Below are positions 32,856 through 43,453 of a stretch of DNA of 64,000 bases, one piece after another. The stretch's first letter is position 1. Every line of letters begins with the position of its first letter. Origin of the DNA: Galeopsis tetrahit (lineage: Eukaryota > Streptophyta > Magnoliopsida > Lamiales > Lamiaceae). The stretch lies in assembly GCA_963675135.1 (NCBI GenBank), contig OY776131.1:38587381-38651380 (forward strand), given 5' to 3'. Position numbers and translations under genes: made by a program. The notes beneath the pieces are model-generated. The model made no database searches. It had not been told where the DNA came from and saw only the letters and a program-made list of their open reading frames with translations.

Positions 32856-33351
32856 GTTCATATATACTCTCATACTTAATGAATTCAGAATTTCACGGAA
32901 AACATTAAACAATTTATACTCTGACAAAAATTAAATCACATATATAATTTAACAGTTAATCTTATAAAATTAATAAATCACTTTATTTAAATAATAATAA
33001 TTAATTATTCATAGCAAATTATTTCCATTATTCTAATTGTTGTCTTATCTAAAAATTGGTTATTCATTCATACTATTCACAAAGTTGGTTTTCAAACAGA
33101 AGTTATAAAACCACCACATTTATCTTATCTAATTACACAACAGTTTTTTTATTAACTGAACACCATTTACTGGAACTGTTTTCCCTATAAATAACACTCA
33201 TCTTTTTTAACAAATAATTCACACCCTTTACACCTTTCCTTACTTTCTCTGGAATTTATTACGTTCCCATCACTACCATTCCTCAAATAAACTGTTTTTC
33301 AATTATACAAATTCTCATCACTACCATTCTTCATAACTATAATTCATTCAC

Positions 33352-34133
33352 ATGGAATCACATTTTGACCCATTACATATTATTACCTCTGAAAAGGAAA
33401 CTTGGAGAGTCAAGGTTCAAGTTCAGCGATGTTGGATCGTCCCCTCTTTTGATGGTATCAATCCGAAGCAATTTTTAGAAATGTTACTCATTGATGAACA
33501 AGTAAGTGCTCATAATATTTAAATTATTTAATATGTATTCTTTCAGCACATGTGTATCCACCACGTTTTTTTATTGTGAAATTCGCAGCACTGCAGTACA
33601 CATTTTTTTCTTCGGGGAATTTGCAGCACTGCACTATTTTCATAAAATCTATATTTACTGAAATTCTCTATTTTAACATATCTCTTTCAACACTTCATTA
33701 CTTAAACTCATTTTATTGAACCTCATTACTTATTTTACATCTAATGCAATTTTATATTTGTATGTAGGGCACCAAAATTCAGGCAACTGTAGTTAAGTAC
33801 CTAATAAAACGATATGAAAATATCGTAAGAGAAGGGGTCACGTACAATTTATACAACTTTGGTGTAGAAAAGCCTTTGGGACATATATTGACTACCAAAC
33901 ACCCTTACAAACTTACTTTCCATCACAACACAGAAATGAGAAGGTCTTCTCCATTTCAAGCAACACCACCTCAATTCGATTTTATTTCCTTTGATGATAT
34001 AAGGTCGCAATCTGAGTATGAGGATAGAATTCTGCAAGTAACCTTTTTTTTAGATGTAATGGCATGTGTTGTTTATATTTTTGACGTGAACACAGTAAGT
34101 GTCCATGGTAAGTTGAAAAAAAAGCTGAAATGA
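33352..34133 (+). pseudogene. Helitron-borne RPA1-like (DUF223/OB-fold) gene, truncated
   Basis: Exon 1 is 33352-33501 (50 codons, from MESHFDPLHIITSEKETWRV). The intron is 33502-33767 (GTAAGT...GTAG). Exon 2 is 33768-34133, for a 171-residue product. Motifs: WRVKVQVQRCWIVPSF, FLEMLLIDEQGTKIQATVVK, YNLYNFGV and PYKLTFHHNTEM. These are the first OB fold of the replication protein A large subunit relatives carried by plant Helitrons. RPA binds single-stranded DNA, and Helitron copies are thought to aid rolling-circle transposition. Full-length relatives have several OB folds and a zinc-binding C-terminus. Here the frame stops at 34131 after a likely frameshift, and an in-frame piece beginning GTAACCTTTTTTTTAG looks like a collapsed intron. 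A short truncated protein is still possible. Confidence 0.82.
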
Positions 34134-34199
34134 TTGTTCAAAACAAATGGTAAGTCCTCAATTATTCTATTTTTTCAATTATAATTAATACACATTATC

Positions 34200-35188
34200 A
34201 TTAATGTTACATTGTTTAATAAATTGTTGTTATTATGTATTTAAGGTCCATATTTAAAATTTTGGGGAGAACATTAAAAATATGAACGTCAAAGGTAGGT
34301 AGGAAGACGGTAGAGAGGGGATAAAAATTGTTTAACAATATTAATGAATGTTATGTTGTATTTTTTTACATTAACGTTATTTAATATATTACGAATTTGC
34401 AGATATTGATAGAGCCGTGAAGCAATATTTTTTATTTTATTTTTCATTATATGCAGCCTATTCAAAGATGATGACAAAATCTTATTTTTCTTTCCAGTTT
34501 CAATTTTCAGATTAATTGATTGTGAAGATTGCAGCTGGAAATTTCAGATTAATTGATTGTGAAGATTGCAGCTGGAGATATGGTCTCTCTTAAACCTGGT
34601 CTGTCTATGTTCTTTTTTTATTGATTTAATTGTTACCGAGTATTATTTGTAATTTCTACATTTCTCTGTGAACTTTTTTTTTTCCTTGGTTTAACTGTTA
34701 TTATTTGTAACTTCCACATTTTTAATTATCGAGTTATTAACAATGAGAAGAAAAGACATTAGTTGTCCTATTGAATTTGTATATAATTGTTGAAATTTGC
34801 AATTTCTATGATCCTAAATTTATTATGTAAATTTTCTAAAGAAACATAAAACTAAAATATGTGCATGGTAATAACTTTATAAAAAATTAAAGAAAGTTGA
34901 AGATAATTTTAATAAAATATTATTTAAAAGTACATTGCTCAAATCAATTTAATTAATCTATTACATTTCAATAATTCATGATATTATGAATTAACAAATT
35001 TTTTATATATAATATCACAAATTACTCCAAATATTAATCTTTTTATTTATTACCTTTTTAATTTTTCTTTTAAATAATTTATAATTAATGTTGATAATAA
35101 GTTAGTGTTATTATACATATAAATTAAAAAATTACTATGATTAATTTAAATTAATTATTTTAAATAAAGTGTTTGAATTTTATTTAAT
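34200..35188. other. Helitron interior, no gene
   Basis: AT-rich. A 41 bp tandem doubling carrying TTTCAGATTAATTGATTGTG and AAGATTGCAGCTGG lies at 34503-34580. No exon could be recognised downstream of the RPA piece. Confidence 0.55.
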
Positions 35189-35189
35189 C

Positions 35190-35216
35190 CCGCGTAATAC
35201 GCGGGTACTGCACTAG
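35190..35216 (+). terminator. Internal Helitron 3' terminus
   Basis: A perfect hairpin CCCGCGTAATACGCGGG is followed by TACTGCACTAG, a complete Helitron 3' end. It lies 1.55 kb before the end actually used. The adjoining ACTGCACTAGAGACAAAA recurs at 35288-35305. In Helitrons the hairpin signals strand-transfer termination, so this end appears to have been bypassed. Confidence 0.8.
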
Positions 35217-35544
35217 AGACAAAAAGGTACGTGAAAAATAATGTCGCGAAAACCCGCATGAAATCTTTGAAATATTATTATTTTTACTGCACTAGAGACA
35301 AAACTTTGAAATCTCGACTGTTAATTGTCCCAGATCGAACCATAATATCTCTCATTATATCATTTGTTTATAACTTTAATTTATTGTATTACGGTTCAAA
35401 TTATACGTAGTACCAAGTTTATGCCTAATTTTTAATTCATTTATTTGTTTGACGAATTGCTACAATGATTTAGAGAGTTCTTTATTCAAAATATGTAACT
35501 CATTTCTTTTATATATAATTAAATACTCTATTGTTTATTAAACC

Positions 35545-35690
35545 GCACGAAACTCGATCAGAATTCCTATCAAGGACGAAACTCGATCAGGATTCGTCGG
35601 AAGCAGAATTCCTATCAAGCACGAAACTCGATCAGGATTCGACGAAACTCGATCAGGATTCGTCGGAAGTCGAGAGCCGTCACCACAACT
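35545..35690. repeat. Minisatellite (ACGAAACTCGATCAGGATTCG)
   Basis: Four tandem units of ACGAAACTCGATCAG plus ATTCGTCGGAAG or ATTCCTATCAAG. A following block, GTCGACAACCGTCGTCACAA at 35778, echoes the unit's flank at 35668. Low-complexity and non-coding. Confidence 0.85.
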
Positions 35691-36741
35691 ATTTTATAGG
35701 TAAAGTTTCATTCTTCTTATAACTCATTTTGATATATAATTAAATACTATATTATTGTTTATTATTAAGCATAAGAAGTCGACAACCGTCGTCACAACTA
35801 TTTTATTGGTAAAGTTTCATTCTTCTTACTATAATTCTAGAATATTGTAGATGAGATATTTAGGGATGGGATGATTTGAGATTCATTCCAATCCATATAC
35901 TTTGTGTAGAATTACAGAAAAGAATAAATTCACCGACCCAATGCTCCAAAACCAGTGCGAAAATATTTGAGGGAGTATTTTGTTAAATCAAATCATCAAT
36001 TCCTAATTGAAGACATGAACGTGTTGATTAAGACAATTTTATGTTTATTTGCATTTTGTAATTTTCTTAGATAACTTTTTTACTCGGCTCCTTTTAGCTT
36101 TTCCTATTTTAATTGTATATTTACATTTTTTTTAATACTAAGAACTATCTCTTCACTGCACTTTATTTGTCTGACAGAATATGTTTGTGGATCAGCAACT
36201 AAATAGATTTAGTATCATAATATTTTATTTTTACTTTTTTGAGTTTATGTAGATTAGTATATCATAATCTTTTTGTAATTTTTGGATTTATGTAGGTTCA
36301 ATATAATAATTTTTTTTATAATTACTATATAACTAATTTTGATATATCTTTAATACATATATTTGGATCTTTATTAAGAATACGTGTTTATAGAGCAGTG
36401 CTTAATTTATTTAATGGTTTTGCCCACCATTGAGAAATTGCTCCAATCATTTGAAGTTTTATTAAGAATAGTATTTGCTCCAAATTAAACTTGATCAGAA
36501 TTTCTAATTAATCAAAACTTAGTTCGTCGAGGTCGAGGATTGTCATCACAAAATGTGATATATAACTTGCTGCTCAGATTGATGAAAATAGGTTTGCACA
36601 ATTTTTTAAACAATGTAATTTTATATATTTTTTTTGTATATTTTTTTAAATAGTGTAATTTTTTGTTTTATTTGTATTGTACGTGTTAAATTTTTTTTTT
36701 CTTCAATTTTTTTCCTTTTTATGTTTTTTATTTTAATTATT

Positions 36742-36769
36742 CCCGCATATTATGCGGGTTGTGCACTAG
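36742..36769 (+). terminator. Helitron 3' terminus (used)
   Basis: Hairpin CCCGCATATTATGCGGG, then TTGTGCACTAG, then T of the target site. It is joined directly to resumed macro-repeat sequence. Confidence 0.88.
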
Positions 36770-37201
36770 TATAAAATATTCTCAAATCAGAATCCATAGT
36801 TCTCTCTTTAAAAATTATTAATGCCTTTATTTCTTTCAAAATTACTCTGATGCCTCTATTTAGTGATTGATGAGAAATTTTTTACTTTTTTTTCTAAAAA
36901 AAAATTGTAGATTAATTATTATCTCAACTTGAATTTGGATTTTTTTTTTGTTATATTTAGGTTTGTTGAATGTATCAAATAAAATTATTAACCGTGAATG
37001 TAGATTGACAAATTGATTTTAGAGAATGCTTGAGAGTAGTGTAATCACTTGATTGAGAGGGTCTCTTTTATAGTTTAAAGTTAGAAATGAGGATTATGAT
37101 TCTAATATATTTTTTTTCTCTTTTTCCCTTTTCTCTAGTACTCATTTTTATAGAATACAAATATTTTTTGGAAAAGTCTTATATGCACTATAGGTGCACT
37201 C

Positions 37202-37204
<3 letters not shown>

Positions 37205-37236
<32 letters not shown>

Positions 37237-37445
37237 GCAACTCCTTTTTTTTAATGCTTTTTTTTACTTCTTTTTTTTAATTGCTTTTTTTTTATCCGTT
37301 TTTTATCAGCTTTTTTTTTTTAATCGTTTTTTTTCTCCTTTTTTTTTATCCGTTTTTTTTTTCCTGCTTTTTTTTATCCATTTGTTTTCTGCTTTTTTTT
37401 AACCGTTTTTTTTCTGCTTTTTTTTTTTTAACCGCTTTTTATTAT
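37205..37445. repeat. Long T-rich tract
   Basis: About 240 bp of T-runs broken by AACCG, ATCCG, CTGC or CTCC at irregular 15-25 bp steps. The 63-codon phenylalanine-rich frame in it is an artefact of composition. Confidence 0.9.
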
Positions 37446-37493
37446 TTATTTGAGAGAATATGTAAACCCTAAAAATATATACACCTTTCACTA

Positions 37494-38700
37494 TGTTTGT
37501 CTTCACACCGTAGCCGTCGCCTTCCTCAGTTCTGGCCACTTGCTCCCACTCCAGATTCCTCTTCCGACCGTCTATGAAGACCGTTGCCTCAGTTTATAAT
37601 GAAACATTATTTGTGTAAAGTGGTAAACATTATTTGTGTAAAGTGAAAATCTCTAATACTGAAAAGTGGTAACTATTATTAGTGAAAAGTGGTAAACATT
37701 ATTAGTGAAAAGTGGTAATCTCTAATACTGAAAAGTGGTAACTATTATTAGTGAAAAGTAGTACTCCCTCCGTCCCACAAGTGTTTGCACCACAAAGTGG
37801 GCACACTTTTTAAGAAAAAAGTGTAATGAGTGGAGTGTTGAGGGGTAATTTTGTAAAGTTATATTAATAAAGTAAAAAGGTGATTGGAAAGAGGGAAAAA
37901 GTTATGGCATTTTGTGTAAATATGTGAATATTGTGAGGGTGAGGTTTATGAGAGAATTTCCTTTTATAGGTGTGCAAACAATTGTGGGACGGACAAATAA
38001 GGCAAGTGTGCAAACAGTTGTGGGACGGAGGGAGTAACAATTATTAGTGAAAACTGAAAAATGGTAACTATTATTAGTGAAAAGTGGTAATCTCTAATAC
38101 TGAAAAATGGTACATATTATTAGTGAAAAATGGTAATCTTTAATACTGAAAAGTGGTACATATTATTAGTGAAAAGTGGTAATCTTTAATACTGAAAAGT
38201 GGTAACTATTATGAGTGAAAAGTGGTAAATATTATTAGTGAAAAGTGTTAAAAAAATTGTAAAAAGTGGTAATATTTAGTTTGTCTTCACACCGTAGCCG
38301 TCGCCTTCCTCAGTTCCGGCCACCAGGTTCCTCTCCCGACCGTCCATGAAGACCGTTGCCTCAGTTTATATATGATGAAACATTATTTGTGTAAAGTGGT
38401 AAACATTATTTGTGTAAAGTGGTAATCTCTAATACTGAAAAGTGGTAATCTCTACTGAAAAGTGGTAATCTCTAATACTGAAAAGTGGTAACTATTACTA
38501 GTAAAAAGTGGTAATCTCTAATACTGAAAAATGGTACATATTATTAGTGAAAAGTGGTAATCTTTAATACTGAAAAGTGGTACATATTATTAGTGAAAAA
38601 TGGTAATCTTTAATACTGAAAAGTGGTAACTATTATGAGTGAAAAGTGGTAAAAAAAAATTTTTAAAAATTGTAAAAAGTGGTAATATTTATTAATGATT
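37494..38700. repeat. Duplicated GC-rich block plus AAAGTGGTAA minisatellite
   Basis: A block starting GTTTGTCTTCACACCGTAGC (37494-37610) recurs at 38278-38390 with few changes. Each is followed by tens of units of GTGAAAAGTGGTAA with CTATTATTA or TCTCTAATACT. The whole is a roughly 780 bp tandem duplication of block plus array. No reading frame is conserved. Confidence 0.9.
37764..38034. mobile_element. Stowaway MITE (271 bp)
   Basis: Left CTCCCTCCGTCCCACAAGTG; right CAGTTGTGGGACGGAGGGAG. TA lies at 37762-37763 and 38035-38036. It is a close relative of 56540-56774. It is inserted only in the first AAAGTGGTAA array. Confidence 0.93.
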
Positions 38701-39214
38701 TTTTTTTTTTTTGTAAAAAGTGATAATATTTATTAATGAAAAGTGGTATTTTTAAATATTAAAAGTGGTATTTTTTTTAAATAAAAATTGTTGAAAAGTG
38801 TTAATAATAATAGTTTTAAAATTAATTTATTTAAAATGTATATATAAATATATGGAGGACACATGTTTCGACCAAACATTCAATCCAATTTGAAGCATAG
38901 TAACCATTTCACCCATGTCTACTTTGTGTAAATTTTCTGTCTTTCTAAATAATAAGGGTGGACTTGTGGCATAGTGTGCACGGTGCACATTACACACACA
39001 AGAGACCAACTCATATTTTTTACTATTAAAAAAGAATGAAATCATGAAGAAGGAGGTACGTTGCAATTAATGAAGAATATGAAAAAAATAAAAAAGGAAA
39101 AATATTTTTCTTCTCTACCCATGTTTATGTTTGCATAAGAGAAGAAATTAAAATTAAAAGAAGCCAGAGAGAAGATAAGAAATTAAGAAAATATATTTAA
39201 ATGGATAATATCTA

Positions 39215-39433
39215 CTTTCTCCGTCCATTAAAAGTATGTTCATTTCTTTTTTTGGGTCTACAAAAAATGTGCTTATTCTATTTAAATAGTTAACTTTTGA
39301 ATATTTTTTCTACTTTACTACCAAATATATTTTATACTCATTATATTAAATATATTTTTTATAATTAAAATATGATTTTTTTTAAAAATATATATAAAAA
39401 AAAAGTGAGCACACTTTTGGTGAACAGATGAAG
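39215..39433. mobile_element. Stowaway-like MITE (219 bp)
   Basis: Left CTTTCTCCGTCCATTAAAAG; right CACTTTTGGTGAACAGATGAAG, same subgroup as 18222-18451. TA lies at 39213-39214 and 39434-39435. Confidence 0.78.
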
Positions 39434-39539
39434 TAATTATTTATTTTAAATTATAATAACTTATATGGATAATGACTTTGCGTGATCATTATTAATAATA
39501 TATACTATTAATAAATATAAATATAAACTCTAATTAAGA

Positions 39540-39757
39540 TTTTTTAAATCTGTTATTGATAATTATGTACCTTTCAAGTCCAATACTAGTGACGGAGAAT
39601 CTTACGTAAAAATGATTAGGGTCACAAGTAAAATTAGTCCTGGAATGTATTATATATTCAAATAAAATGACGTTGTAATTATATTAATTCTGATACAGAG
39701 TTTTTGTCTTGTAATTACCGGAAGTCGACGTTACCTTTATTGCACAAGACAAACGTA
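39540..39757. repeat. Duplicated segment, copy 2 (partner at 13660-14315)
   Basis: Contains GTTATTGATAATT, AGTGACGGAGAATCTTACGT, TTACCGGAAGTCGACG and CCTTTATTGCACAAGACAAA in the same order as the other copy, and lacks its Stowaway. Confidence 0.7.
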
Positions 39758-39814
39758 TCACATTAATTTTTTAACATCCTTAATCATTCTTCATTAGTTC
39801 ATTTACTAATCAAA

Positions 39815-39957
39815 TTTAAATCTTAAGATTGTGCTCCCGGTCTAAGTTCGAACCCTTTAGAGTGTAAATAATTTTTATAGAATCAGTGGATATAAAGCGT
39901 AAAGTGTGAGATTGGTCCCCTAAATTAATTGATAATAACAGACTTAAAAAAAAATTA
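39815..39957 (+). mobile_element. SINE-like element, A-tailed
   Basis: GGTCTAAGTTCGAACCCTTT resembles a pol III B box. It is followed by AGAGTGTAAATAATTTTTAT, GTGAGATTGGTCCCCTAAAT and an A-tail. It shares these words with 47385-47591 and, inverted, 30268-30363. Ends are approximate. Confidence 0.6.
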
Positions 39958-40081
39958 AATTATAACCTCTGGACTTTATTTATGACTTAAAACACTTGTT
40001 GGGCTGAACTTTGAATGATTTGGCCCATCATGGCCCAACCTACTTACTCTCATTGTCAACCTTTTGTATTTAGCACTAAGT

Positions 40082-40133
40082 ATCCCACATCGCTTGGCCA
40101 ACGAAGAGATGGAAAAATGCAATTAATATAAAA
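40082..40133 (+). promoter_or_regulatory. snRNA-type USE + TATA motif pair, copy 1
   Basis: ATCCCACATCG (40082-40092) is an exact plant U-snRNA upstream sequence element. ATATAAAA begins at 40126, a gap of 33 bp, which is the spacing used by RNA polymerase II snRNA genes in plants. No known snRNA follows; the sequence about 30 bp downstream is unrecognised (see findings). Confidence 0.6.
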
Positions 40134-40658
40134 TGAGGAATGTTGAGGTTTATAAAAATATGATCCTTCAGGCACGTTTAAAGGTGATGTGATGAGTGGT
40201 AACTACTTGCAATAAAACATGTGAGACGGGTGCTCGACCTGCCTGTTACGACAATTGTGGCACTCCTATTTTTACCTATCTGATCCCTTTATTTTATTTT
40301 TATATATTTTACATATTAAATTTTTATTTTTTGATTTTTTAAAATGTGTCCCTATTTTTTTTGTTTAAAACACATTCCAAGCATAAGTAATTTTTATTTT
40401 TTAAAAAATTGTTGGAATTAAAATTGAATGAGGACTTGGAAAAAAAATGTCATTTTTTAAAAAATTGTTGGATATAAAATTGAATGAGGACTTGAAAAAA
40501 AAAATGTCACTCGGCACACCCTATGTTTTAATCTTGATAGGCCTAAAAATCAAAAGTTTTATCGGAATTAAAGGTTAAACTTTTGGTAAATTAGGCTTAA
40601 GATAAAATCCCTTCATAAAATACGGTAAAATCATATTTTGTTGTGATAATAAAGAACT
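40134..40658. other. No gene recognised
   Basis: Contains a moderately GC-rich 100 bp (40165-40270) downstream of the USE/TATA pair and a doubled ATGTCA...TTTTTTAAAAAATTGTTGG block (40395-40515). No reading frame is supported. Confidence 0.5.
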
Positions 40659-40659
40659 T

Positions 40660-40924
40660 TCTCAGTTTCAAATGATTTTTACATTTTTTTAATGACTCAA
40701 ATTAACTTTTATATTTATATATATATATATTATAAACTTTTTCCACACAAGTTACAATTTTATATAAAATGTAATTATTTTAAATGCATGTATACATACA
40801 AAATCAACTATTTTTTTTTACTTTATATAAAAAGTTTACTGTCACTCTTTAAAACTTTATTCATTATTATGCTTTCTTAATATATATGTACACCTACATG
40901 TCAAAATTATTGTGCCATGACGGA
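40660..40924. mobile_element. Degraded Stowaway-like fragment
   Basis: The interior TATATAAAAAGTTTACTGTC...CTTTATTCATTATTATG and right CATGACGGAAGAG parallel Stowaway copies. The left tip is ruined. Its right end overlaps the start of the large TIR element. Confidence 0.45.
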
Positions 40925-41159
40925 AGAGTTTATTAACAAACTAAGACAATCCATAAGTCATTTAAACAAAGTAAGACAAAAAAATTGAGTAAAACAATTA
41001 AGACCAAAATAGAGTACAAAATCTCATTTTTACCCTTCATTTTATATTTTTCAAAATTATTTACAATTTGAAAGTCTTTTAGTATTCTTTCCTTTCTCCC
41101 CCAAAATCCGATTTAACATTCCATATTTGAATTCAATTCATTTCTCATTTCAAAACTCA

Positions 41160-41660
41160 CCCCTTCATATTCAGAATCCTAAAATGGAGGCGGCATTAGG
41201 GTTTTATTAAGTTGCAACCGTCACCAACTACACTGCTCGGAGAATCGAGACGCTGGCCTCCGTGTGAGTGGCGGAGATGGATGAGGATGTTGGCGCCGAC
41301 GATTTGACCGTTTCTTTTTGCGATTTGTGATGATGAATTTGTTCCGTTTCTTTTTGCGATTTTTACCTCGTCTGCGATTGATTCGCGATGGATCCAGATT
41401 TAGTTTCGATTCGTCGTCGTTTTATTTGATTCTCGCCGTCGATGAAACTTGATTTTGATTATCTTTAACGATGGGCTTTCAAATCGGCAATTTGAATTGA
41501 TTTTTATGATCTAACATTTGTCTTAACATCCTCATCAATTTTAGCTTATTATTGAATAAGTTTCAAGTCGGTGAGCTATTTGACCGGAAGGTTGGGGCAG
41601 TCCACCTCCTTCTCGGCGGCGGCTATTTTGATTCTGGGCGCTTTTGTGGCTGTCCGGTGA
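41160..41660 (+). other. GC-richer exon-like region
   Basis: Begins AAAATGGAGGCGGCATTAGG and then meets an early stop. It includes GAGTGGCGGAGATGGATGAG and TTCTCGGCGGCGGCTATTTT islands with composition like host exons. It lies upstream of the RPOT-like fragment within the same TIR element. No open frame is sustained and no product was recognised. Confidence 0.4.
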
Positions 41661-41929
41661 ATTGTTTTGGAAATTATCAAGTGAAGAATTGTGAAATATT
41701 TTTCTTCTGTGAATTGGATTTATGGTGCTAAATTTTTAAAATTATTAGTAGTTCTTAAGTATAATATTCAGTTCGAGTTTGACGATTCTTTCTGATTGGG
41801 ATACAGGAATTGAATTTGTTGTTATTGTTATTTATTCAAATTTCTGATTGCCTATGTTCTTGTTTATTTATGAGTTACAAATAATTGGGGTTTGCACCGA
41901 TCCATCCTAATTCCGGCAAGATTGAAGCA

Positions 41930-42052
41930 TCATACTCTTCTGCAAGCACTGGATACTCTTGAAAACACGAGATGGAGAGCGAATAAAAGAGTACTCCACA
42001 TTATTGACAAAATATGGACCAGTGGAGGTTGTCTTGGAGACTTAGTTGCACA
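41930..42052 (+). pseudogene. Phage-type RNA polymerase (RPOT-like) fragment
   Basis: One frame reads LLQALDTLENTRWRANKRVL and then HIIDKIWTSGGCLGDLVA. This matches the helical segment of plant organellar phage-type RNA polymerases in which ALNTLGSTKWR-like and IW-GGG motifs occur. An intact enzyme transcribes mitochondrial or plastid genes. Here only about 40 residues survive, the next codons read into AT-rich sequence and a stop, and no flanking exons are present. It is a captured, non-functional piece inside the TIR element. Confidence 0.6.
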
Positions 42053-42684
42053 TATAAACCCAATTTACTGCATATATTTGTATGTATAATTTATATTCAA
42101 TGTATTTTCGTATAATGTAATTTTAGATTCAATAGTATATTTTACTTCACGAACTAAGAAAATCATAATTATTGTAGAATTTATGATAAAGTCTTATATT
42201 GTTATTATGCAATGCACATATTATATATATGCATGTACTGAGAATATGCAACAATTTTTTATATGCAAAGATATTATCCAATATATTTATAACTATATTT
42301 GACATTTTCCATAGATAAAATAAAACATGCACATATTAAAGTATATGCAATTATCGATTGCATATATAAAAAAAATGTATGCATATTTGAAAGTATATGC
42401 ACTTATCGGTTTCATTTAATAAAATATGCGTATATGCATCATGCAAACATATTATGGGTGTTATTCAACAAGTATTTGTTAATACAAGTTGTTCATCAAA
42501 TTATTTAAACACTTTTAGAGGTGTATGGAGTAAAATATTTTTTTTTGAATGTATTAATTTTATTAAGTATTTTATAATATAATTTATACTTTAATAAAGA
42601 TATGGTATGTAAAATAATAACCATATGAATATTTAATTAATTAAAGTATATTTCCGATTAATAAGAAAATTATTGAATATATAA

Positions 42685-42800
42685 AAGGGGGAGTTGCACC
42701 TAAAGACACCCCACTAAGTGTTTAGGCTAATTAATCCATTTGACTTTTAATAAAACAATTAGAACCAAATTCAAAATTTTATGACACATATACCCTTGAA
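42685..42800. repeat. Internal left-type TIR
   Basis: GGGGGAGTTGCACCTAAAGA...AAAACAATTAGAACCAAAT...ACATATACCCTTG follows the same plan as the ends at 40926 and (inverted) 45797 and 49153. It may be the start of a nested element that shares the right end at 45797. Confidence 0.5.
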
Positions 42801-42929
42801 TTGCCTTATATTTTGATAATGCATAATTAGTCAAATGAATTTAAAATTTAAATTCCAAATGCACAAAACTTTCCCCGCATTTCAAGATAGCTACCTTCCT
42901 TAATTCCCTACCTTCCTAAAAGGAGTTTT

Positions 42930-43105
42930 ACATTGAATGCAATTAATTTTACAGAATCTTTGAGAAAAATTACACTCATCCTACGAAGAAGGAAGAAGGG
43001 GTTTCTCTGCATAAACGAGTTCAAGGAAGAAGGGTTTTCTCTGCACGGGAATATAGTTTTCGCGGAGACAAAGAATAGTCGACGACTGCAGACAACTGTT
43101 AAGGT
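42930..43105 (+). other. Exon-like leader of captured gene
   Basis: A GC-richer stretch with CTACGAAGAAGGAAGAAGGG and a near-repeat AGTTCAAGGAAGAAGGGTTT, ending GACAACTGTTAAG|GTTAGT, a good donor site. Open frames cross it on both strands without recognisable homology. Confidence 0.4.
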
Positions 43106-43453
43106 TAGTATTTCGCCTCTTAGTTTTTTATATAACGCGCGTATGAACTGCATAAGTTTCTTGATTTGTTTGGTGTGTGATCGTTGTCGATGTGTGTGCG
43201 ATCGGTGTGGGGTGGAGTATTACAGTTATTAACTAATTTTATTTTTATATAATGTCTACTGATCGTCTTAATGTTTAGATGAGTTGAATATATTTTGCAT
43301 TTTGGCTGAAATCCGTAATAGTTTAGGGTTATTTACAGATTCATATGTTTAATAGTTTAGAAATTTTAGGTAATCGTTTTTTGAGTCTGTTATTGTGAAC
43401 TTTGAATTTACTAGTTGAAGAGATGATCTTGTGTTTTACATCTTATTGGGTGG

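Larger units (their letters stand above)
31154..36769 (+). mobile_element. Helitron (5616 bp) carrying RPA-like gene and captured exons
   Basis: The 5' end is TCTTTACAATG after an A (31153). The 3' end is a hairpin CCCGCATATTATGCGGG (36742-36758), then TTGTGCACTAG and T (36770). Joining 31153 to 36770 restores the uninterrupted macro-repeat (compare 27523-27600 and 29137-29215), which fixes both ends and shows insertion between A and T without duplication. It carries no RepHel gene. Cargo: an RPA-like gene (33352-34133), two copies of an F-box/LRR exon (32414-32545, 32707-32855), an internal Helitron 3' end (35190-35216), and a minisatellite. Confidence 0.8.
36770..39510. repeat. Macro-repeat unit 3, right part
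   Basis: Resumes with ATTCTCAAATCAGAATCCAT and ends with the core's inverted arm and ATATATACTATTAATAAATA (39495). It is enlarged relative to units 1 and 2 by a T-tract, a duplicated AAAGTGGTAA minisatellite and a Stowaway. Confidence 0.75.

Noticed and set aside
40160..40270. A known U-snRNA or U3 snoRNA after the USE/TATA pair
   Set aside because: The downstream sequence does not begin like U1, U2, U4, U5, U6 or U3 as I know them, so only the promoter-like motif is reported.
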